Shown here: in pieces, positions 45,873 through 53,052 of the stretch | Position numbering within the stretch: position 1 is the first letter of the stretch | How the letters are laid out: each line of letters begins with the position of its first letter | DNA from: Mesotaenium endlicherianum | Taxonomy: Eukaryota > Streptophyta > Zygnematophyceae > Zygnematales > Mesotaeniaceae | Assembly (NCBI GenBank): GCA_009602735.1 | Contig: WELA01009562.1 | Location: forward strand, 67,400-120,451 | Direction: 5' to 3' | DNA length: 53,052 nt | The notes under the pieces: generated by a model | What the model saw: only the letters and a program-made list of their open reading frames with translations | What the model was told of the DNA's origin: nothing | Database searches by the model: none | Made by a program: the position numbers and the translations under genes

Positions 45873-48800
45873 TTATGGAGGGACTCCAGCGGCCCGAAGG
45901 TGGAACCGTGTCAACGCCCCTTTGGCATTGGTCAAGTGGTCCTTAAACTCCCAAGTGTCCCCAGAGGCATCGTAACCCTTCCATCGAATGAGGTATTTCA
46001 TGACATATTTAGATGATCGACGGACCGAGCGAGCGTCTAAAATCTCATCAACCTCATATTCCTCAGGGTCGCCGTCCCGGACAGCGGGGACCGGTCCCGG
46101 TTGGACAGGGAACCGACCTGTGAACAGTGTATCACCTTTGATGTACGGTTCCAGGAAGGAGACATTAAAGACCGGGTGCCCCTTGTATTCAGCTGACATG
46201 TTCAGTTTGTAAGCATTCTGACCGACACGACGGACCACCGAATATGGACCGACCCAGACAGGGCCAAGCTTTTTCTTGACCACACCAGGGAGGTACAGGT
46301 GCTGAGAATGCAGTTTGACTAAATCCCCCTTGGAAAATGTCAGTTCCCGACGGTGTTGATTAGCGTATTTTTGTTGGTTTTCTTGGGCCGTGTGCAAGTT
46401 TCGTTGGACTTCTGACAGGGTGTTAGCAAACTCCTGAGTCAACCGGAGGGAGATCGGGTTGTCAATCCCTTCAGGGTCAGTTAAAGACTCCCCCAGTACA
46501 TCTAAAGGAGACTTAGGGACTCTACCCAGGCTGAGTTCAAAAGGAGTCTTGCCCGTTGACGTGTGCACCGCACTGTTGACCGCAAACTGAATTTGAGGCA
46601 ACAGGTCATCCCAATTATCTTGTTTTTGGTTAATATAAGCCCTCAGCACCTCCTGTAGAACTCGGTTAGTTCTTTCAGTTTGCCCATCAGTCTGAGGGTG
46701 GTTTGCTGTGCTGAGCAGCTGTTTGACTCCCATTAACCCCATTAAAGCTCTCCAGAACTTAGAGGTGAATTTTGAGTCTCTGTCTGAGATGATATTAGAA
46801 GGGAGCCCATGTTGGCATACTACATGGTTGTAAAACTGTCTCGCTGTTTCGAGTGCAGTCACTTTGACAGTTGTGGGGATAAAAATGACCATTTTTGTCA
46901 GTTTATCCACGACTACCAGTATTGAATCATGCCCGTTGGCGGTTCTTGGTAGTGAGACCACCCAGTCCATGGATATAGTTTCCCAGCGTCCAGCTGGGAT
47001 AGGCAGCGGTTGCAAGAGACCTCCAGGTGGTGTGTGCCGAGACTTATTTCTTTGACACTGGTCACAGGACTTGACATATTTCAAGACCTCCCGGGGTAAC
47101 CCCTCCCAATGATAATGTTTTGCCAGTTTGCCAACAGTTTTGGCCTGCCCCAAATGTCCACCCAGGAGACTGTCATGAGCTTGACTCAGTAAGAGAGACC
47201 TTATTTCCAAATTATTAGGAATGACCAGCTTCAGCCTGCCTGAAGTGGTTTCAGTCACCCAGACCCCTCCCTTGAGCTTATACCCGAGTGCAGTAGCACG
47301 ACACACACCAGTAGTGGGGCTGGGCTCAAATGTTGGGTCAGAAAGGTAGGCTTTCCTAAGTTGTTCAAGGAAGGACTTTTTCACCTTTAGTGAAGTGAGT
47401 GCACACAGGACTTTATCTACAGCATGCTGACTAAAGTTCCTTTCTTGCAAGTCAGGTCTTCTAGAGAGTGCATCAGCAGGATTCAACTTCCCTGGTTTGT
47501 AGTCGATCTGGACTTGGAACTGCTCCAGCATCTGGCTCCAGCGGTTCTCCCTCCTCGACAGCTTGGACTTCTTCTGAAAGTGGGTCAGAGCTAGATGATC
47601 TGTAATCACCTTAAAAGCTTTACCATGTAAGTATGCTCTCCACTGTTTGAGTACATGAATGATAGCTAGCAGCTCTTTATCATGCACTGAGTAATTAATC
47701 TCCGCTGGATTAAATTTCATAGACTCATACAACACAGGATGCCACTCCTGCCGTACCTTACCATCCTTTGTGGTTTTGTCAGCAGGCTGCAACAAAATAG
47801 CACCCATGGCAAAATCAGAGGCATCAGTAACCACCTGCACCGGTTTGCTGGGGTCATACACGGCTAGCACTGGGGCAGAACAAAGGGCATCTTTAAGGGT
47901 CTGGAAGGCAGCCTGCTGCTCTTCCCCCCACACATACCCGATGTCTTTCTTAGTAAGGTCAGTCAGTTTACTGGCCTTTGTGGAATAATTCTCAATAAAT
48001 CTCCTATAGTAGTTAGCCAACCCGAGGAAGGATCTAACTTCAGAGACAGACTGTGGTACTGGCCAGTCCCTTATGGTCTGGACTTTCTTAGGATCCACAC
48101 TGATGCCCTCTTTACTGACAACGTGGCCTAAGAATTCAATACTTTCCTTAAAGAAATCACACTTGCTCATTTTAGCATACAAGTGATTTTTCCGCAGAGT
48201 GTCCAGCACTTTCTTTAAGTGTTCAGTGTGCTGAGCTTCATCTTTAGAGAAAATTAAAATATCATCCAGGAAAACTTGCACAAACTTATCCAAATAAGGT
48301 CTGAAAATGTCATTCATAGCACCCATGAAGGTAGCAGGAGCATTAGTCAGTCCAAATGGCATCACGTTGAACTCATAGTGTCCATAACGTGTGCGGAAAG
48401 CAGTCTTGTGTTCATCCCCCTCAGCAATTCTGATTTGATGATAACCACTCTTGAGATCTATCTTACTGAACACCTTAGCGCCAGACAGGGTATCAAGCAA
48501 GTCCTCGATCCTGGGTAAAGCATACTTGTTCTTTACTGTAATTCTGTTCAGGGCTCTGTAATCCACACACATCCGCATACTGCCATCCTTTTTCTTAACA
48601 AATAGGATGGGTGCGCCGTAAGGTGATTTACTGGGAGAAATATAACCATTTTCCTCAAGCTCTGCAATCTGTGTTTTCAACTCCTCGCTCTCCACATAAG
48701 ACAAGCCATACGTGCGTTGCCAAGGTGGCTGACTCCCAGGTAATAGATTAATCCTATGATCTACTTCCCTCTTAGGGGGTAATCCTGGAGGCATATTAAA

Positions 48801-49675
48801 CACATCAGTGTATTGAGCAACAATTTTTGCAGCAGTAGGGTGCTCCGGAGGGCTTACCTTCTTCTCAACCACTTCTTCAGGTTGAGGAGGTACCTCTCTT
48901 AGCAGCAGACAAAACATTCTGTCTTCCTTCTGGTTCCAGCTTTTGACGAACTCCATTGCATTCAGCAACTTGCATCCTTCTGGAAGCCTCTTCTTTTCCT
49001 TCATTTGCCATCCACACAGGACAAGAGGAAGAGCACTGGTGGGTGCCAAGTCAGTCTGCCCATCACTGGCTCCTCTCACTTTAACTGTACCTCTGCTCCA
49101 ACACACTTCAGCTTGATGTCTATTAAGCCAGGACCTGCCTAGCACGAGATCATAAAAGCCAGTGTTGAGTACCTCAAACGTAAGCGTTTCAGTTAGAACT
49201 GCAATGCCAGAACCTAACTGGACCTCAATAGGCTTGGTTATAACTCCTCCCGGGATACTTGAGGCATCTCCAAGGAATATTTTTCTATTCCCTTGGGTGA
49301 CAGTAGGCAGCCTTAGCCGCTTAACTAAGTCCTTGTGGATAAAAGTATGTGACGCCCCTCCGTCAACAAATGCCCTCACCTTCCTACCTGCAATCATGCA
49401 ATGCAGTAGGATAGGGGGGACTGTCTTTTCCTGACTTTCGCATTGTTCTCCTGACGTAGCAAAGAAATGTTGGACATCAGGTGGAACAAGAGCATCCAGA
49501 GTGTGCACTCTCTGGACGTCTATATTGCTGATGGTCTCCTTTATCTGGTTGTCAGGCATGCATAGTGAATCCAGTTCAGCAGGACCCATAATACCTGCTA
49601 CGAGGGCAGCTAGTGACGACTCACTATCTCTAGCATCCTCACAGTCAGTAGACTGGATTACTGACTGTTGCTGTC
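45873..49675 (-). CDS. pol: Element B Pol polyprotein
   Basis: Same domains as A Pol and nearly identical in sequence: VDGGAS protease, VFLDD RT, TDAS RNase H, integrase zinc domain and D,D,E, and chromodomain. The -1 frame stays open upstream of the slip site to an ATG at 49766, where A has a TAA. A few substitutions cluster near the integrase C-terminal part (for example [15 protein letters not shown]). Translation would depend on Gag initiation, which the gag stops prevent in this copy. Confidence 0.9.
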
Positions 49676-49682
49676 TTTTAAA
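49641..49682 (-). promoter_or_regulatory. Element B gag/pol -1 frameshift signal
   Basis: Identical to that of A: heptamer T TTA AAA (complement of 49676-49682), 7-nt spacer, 10-bp stem (49659-49668 and 49641-49650) with an 8-nt loop, and the gag stop inside the hairpin. Confidence 0.82.
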
Positions 49683-51136
49683 GGCTGGTCTTTTCTCTCG
49701 ACCTTCGGCAGGTGCTTGACTGGACACTGTTCTCTGTAGTGGCCTTTCTGCTGACAATGGTAGCAAGTGGATTTTGCTGAGGCTGGTCTCGGCTTAGTCC
49801 TACCACCACCTCTTCCATAGCCGCCTCGAGAGGGACCCCCTCTACCTCTAGACTGTATGGCATTATATTCATACTCATATCCATCACCCTGATCATCCTC
49901 AGCCTGGTCTCCTTCAATTGCATTGTAGGAACCGTGGGGCTTTTTGACAATCTTAGACACCAAAGCATTACTCTGGCGCTTGTGATTGAACTGCTGCAGA
50001 TCCCAGGTATCCGCCACCTGGATCAAGTCAGCCAGTTTCTCATACTTTTTCTCAGCAAAATGACCAGAGACCTCGGATTTCAAGCCATACCTGAAGTATG
50101 CTATCCTATACCGTTCTGGCAAATCAGGCTGCTTCATCATGTTCTCTTGGAACTTTTGAGCAAACTCAGCAACTGAAGTGGTCTGCTTCAGTGTCAGGGA
50201 GATCATCGCATAGGTAGCTTTCTCTTGCTGGTTGATGACATCAAACTTCTCATGCAACTTCTCGACAAACTCTACCCACGTAGGGTCACCGAGTTGCCGA
50301 GCCTTACGCTCTTCCTTCCAGTAAAGCCACTAGTCTGCGGCACTACCTTTCAGTAGCGCACCGGTGTGCCTGACCTTCTCGTAATCTTCCAGTTCTGGGT
50401 AGTTCTCCAGCCACTGCTCAACATCCGCGAGAAACTTGATCAGGTAATATATTCTGTTTCCCTCAGGATCATAGTCCTGGGGAGGTTTCGGCTTGGGCTT
50501 ACTAGGCCCTCGGCCACCACCACTAGTGGTGTGAGACCCCAGTTGGTCTCTGTCCCGGAGTAGGGACATTATGATTCTTTTGTCCTCCTGCTAAGACTGA
50601 TACATGGTCGCCATTTGCGACTGCATAAGAACGAACAATGCTCCCAAGTCTACATTTTGGGGTGGTAGCTTAGCAAATGCAGCAGCAGCATTGGCATCTA
50701 CTCGCTGAGTAGTGTCCTCAACAATCCCTCTTGCTCCTGCAGCAGCAATTCCTGCCGCATTCAGCCGGTCACGTATTTGACCTAGGGGTACATTGAGTTG
50801 TACGGCAGGAGGTGGGTTCAGAACATTGGCCCTTGATGCCATAAGTTCTTCAACAGTGCGCTCGTCAGCTGTCTGTCTTTCCCTCCTTTCTGTATCTTCA
50901 GCGGCCTTTGCTACTTGTTCAGCTTCTAGCCTGGCTATCTCCTCCTCAGCTTGCTGAGCTGCGACTGAGGCAATAGCAGCTGCCTCATCTGCAGCCTCCT
51001 TAGCTGCAATATCTGCTACTACTTCCGAATAGGTACGATTTCCCGCTACATGGCTTTCCGCCTGGTTTTCGACATTCTCGTTATCCTGGTTCTCCATGTC
51101 TCGGGAGTTGCTAGTTTGAGACCTTGTCCTTACCAT
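49658..51136 (-). pseudogene. gag: Element B gag with two amber stops
   Basis: Colinear with A Gag over 492 codons but with TAG at 50591-50593 (CAG in A) and TAG at 50330-50332 (TGG in A). Both are C-to-T or G-to-A transitions. The zinc knuckle and the rest are intact and there are no frameshifts. B would need Gag from another copy to move. Confidence 0.9.
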
Positions 51137-51170
51137 ACAAAGAAGACTGTGATAACTGCTCCGATACCAC

Positions 51171-51890
51171 TGAAATGAATCGACTTACCAAATAGGCGAT
51201 TAACAATTAATAAAGATCTTTATATCAGCAAGTAATCTTTATGGTATTTCCGTTAACTAGTTAAACGGCAAAGGACAATACACTAGCAGGGAATAATACT
51301 CGTAAGTCAAATGCGAGTAAACTAGCATCAATAATGCAAATCAGTAAACTCATACATAAGCAAGGTTAGAAGACAGTGCGTATCAATGGCTTCTCGCCTT
51401 GGATTCAGATCTCTCTCAGTAAGCTGTACAAGAGAGTTGGCCTCGTTTCCGAATGCCGAACTCGAGAGCAATGCCTAGCGTATGTACATGGAATGAGTTT
51501 ACTGTTCAACGGTCAGTGCAATGGCACCGCCTACCCGGGAGTTAACCACGTTGGTAGGACCTCGTTTAACCAAATCCACCGCCATCTCCCATCATCCCGA
51601 ATCGCCATCCATCATAGGGATGTCATCTGGCCATTCAACTAGCATACCACACTTAGATGCATATCGAGGCAGTTCGCTGTTACCGAGTACGGAAGTCAGC
51701 TGGCTGTCAAAGAATGTGTCAGCAAGCTGACTTAAGGTGACCTTTGCCTGCTACTTCCGGCCAAGTCATTAAACTGATATTAAGTATAAAGTCCAGCAGA
51801 CTGATTGTTAACTAGAGTTCAGCAGGCTGAACTTATTTAACTATATTATTTGAATGAATATTATATCAACCAGTATACTAATTTATTACG
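51171..51890 (-). repeat. Element B 5' LTR (720 bp)
   Basis: Starts TGAAATGAATCG and ends AATTTATTACG. It differs at many sites from the B left LTR and from both A LTRs. The AGTTCAGC/GCTGAACT dyad is kept. Confidence 0.88.
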
Positions 51891-53052
51891 GTCTCCTTGA
51901 GAGATACGGCTGCGTCTGGAGGTGCTTTAACGCCTCGTGGTCCGTGGTGACCAGTACCTTGCATCCTTCAACGTAGCAGCGCCAAACCTTCAAGGCATGT
52001 ACAATCGCCAATGCCTCTCGCTCCGTGGTTGTATAATTTTGCTCGGCCGGATTAGCTTTCTTGACTCGTAGGCAATGGGCTGCAGTCCCTTGCCTTGGTC
52101 TTGAAGCAGGATTGCTCCTATTGCATAGGAAGATGCATCGGTGATGACGTGGAAGGGCCAATCTGGGTTTGGACTTGGGAGTGTGAGCACCGGGGATGTG
52201 GTCAATCTTCGCTTTAACTCTTGAAATGCCTCTTCCTCTTTCTCGGTCCATGTATAAAGCCTGTCCTTCTTGAGTAGATCTGTCAGGGGGGCTTCTATGT
52301 GCGAGAAGCTTTGGATGAATCTCCTGTACCAATTGGCAAATCCCAAGAATGACTGGAGTTCTTTCTTGGTCGTGGGGGTTGGCCATTCCTCCACCACCGT
52401 GGTCTTCTTGGGGTCTATCTTGATGCCATCAGCAGTCACGTGGAGACCTAGGAACTCCACTTCTTGTTTGGCAAACTCGCACTTTGACTCCTTCGCAAAT
52501 AGCTTGTTTTGCTTCAATACTTCAAGGACTTCTTTCAAGTGTCTCGCATGCTCTTCAAGGGTCTTGCTGTAGATAAGGATGTCATCGATGAATACCACCA
52601 CAAATCTGTCCAACATGGGCTGAAATATGGTGTTCATCATGGTCATGAAAGTTGCTGGCGCGTTGGTGAGTCCAAATGGCAGGACCATGAAATCAAAATG
52701 TCCATGTCTTGTCCTGAATGCCGTCTTCTCCATGTCCGGTTTCTGCGATGCGAATCTGGTGGTAGCCGCTCCGTAAGTCAATCTTCGTGAAGTACTTGGC
52801 TCCAACCAGCCGGTCCATGAGCTCATCCATGCGCGGCAGCGGGTATCGATTCTTGATGGTGATCTTGTTGAGGGCGCGATAGTCCACACACATCCTCAAG
52901 GTACCATCTTTCTTCTTGACAAATAGCACCGGGGCTCCAAATGGCGACTTGCTAGGTCGAATGAAGCCATGCTCCAGTAGCTCCTTGATTTGCTTCTTGA
53001 CTTCGTCTAGCTCCGTGTATGACATTTTGAACGTAGGCCGAGAGATGGGCTT
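51891..53052 (-). pseudogene. pol: Family-C pol fragment H (RT and RNase H), frameshifted, continues beyond window
   Basis: The minus strand matches element C Pol from about [10 protein letters not shown] to YLSRR. A one-base insertion near 52741 and a one-base deletion near 52050 break the frame. [12 protein letters not shown] and RNase [11 protein letters not shown] are recognisable. It ends flush against the B LTR, and the expected continuation is not present on the other side of B. Confidence 0.88.

Larger units (their letters stand above)
42974..51890 (-). mobile_element. Element B: sister of element A with broken gag
   Basis: 8917 bp with the same layout as A. The left (3') LTR is 42974-43692 and the right (5') LTR 51171-51890. 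Pol and the third ORF are open; gag has two TAG codons. Flanks do not show a target duplication (TTGCT left, GTCTC right), and the right LTR ends TTACG instead of TTACA. Left flank is the third-family pol relic; right flank is family-C pol. About 124 bp between pol and the third ORF (near 45654-45777) are absent from A. Confidence 0.9.

Overview
The window looks like nuclear DNA from the green lineage, most likely a green alga (inference). The reasons are a spliced, many-exon polycystin (PKD-type) channel gene of the large, cysteine-rich extracellular kind, followed by about 37 kb of nested Ty3/gypsy LTR retrotransposons that carry chromodomain integrases (chromoviruses). I see no bacterial operon, CRISPR array, rRNA or tRNA gene.

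Region 1 (1-14203, minus strand) is one host gene. I could join 27 exons through GT-AG introns without breaking the reading frame. The 1275 residues present cover an N-terminal cytosolic segment, a first membrane helix, a long cysteine-rich ectodomain with a cupredoxin-like fold and a Notch-type LNR module, the polycystin domain and the first helices of the channel. The pore and C-terminus lie off the left edge. Region 2 (14204-16261) is intergenic, with one strong palindrome.

Region 3 (16262-53052) is a retrotransposon nest. Element A (16262-25080, minus, target duplication GTGCT) sits in a decayed gag-like gene (G). Next come a truncated element (D, plus, of family C) and the remains of element F, an A relative. 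F was hit by E (27250-40676, plus), a large element with 1.2-kb LTRs and no recognisable coding capacity. E was in turn hit by C (28334-35013, minus, duplication GATAT) in its 5' LTR and by an A-family element, now a solo LTR (39535-40255, duplication ATTAT), in its 3' LTR. Further right are an RNase H/integrase relic of a third Ty3 family, element B (42974-51890, minus, sister of A) and a frameshifted family-C pol that runs off the window.

How the parts work together: A and B encode Gag, a -1-frame Pol and an extra ORF of about 558 codons between pol and the 3' LTR. C encodes Gag and a -1-frame Pol. Both gag/pol overlaps hold a canonical -1 slippery heptamer followed by a perfect stem-loop, a different heptamer in each family. 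The extra ORF starts one base after a good 3' splice site and is bracketed by two copies of the polypurine-tract core, so it appears to be a captured gene expressed from spliced RNA. The most unusual material is this third gene with its expression signals, the two frameshift signals, a gene-conversion-like tract between A and B, and the non-coding element E, whose 3' replication signals match family A.
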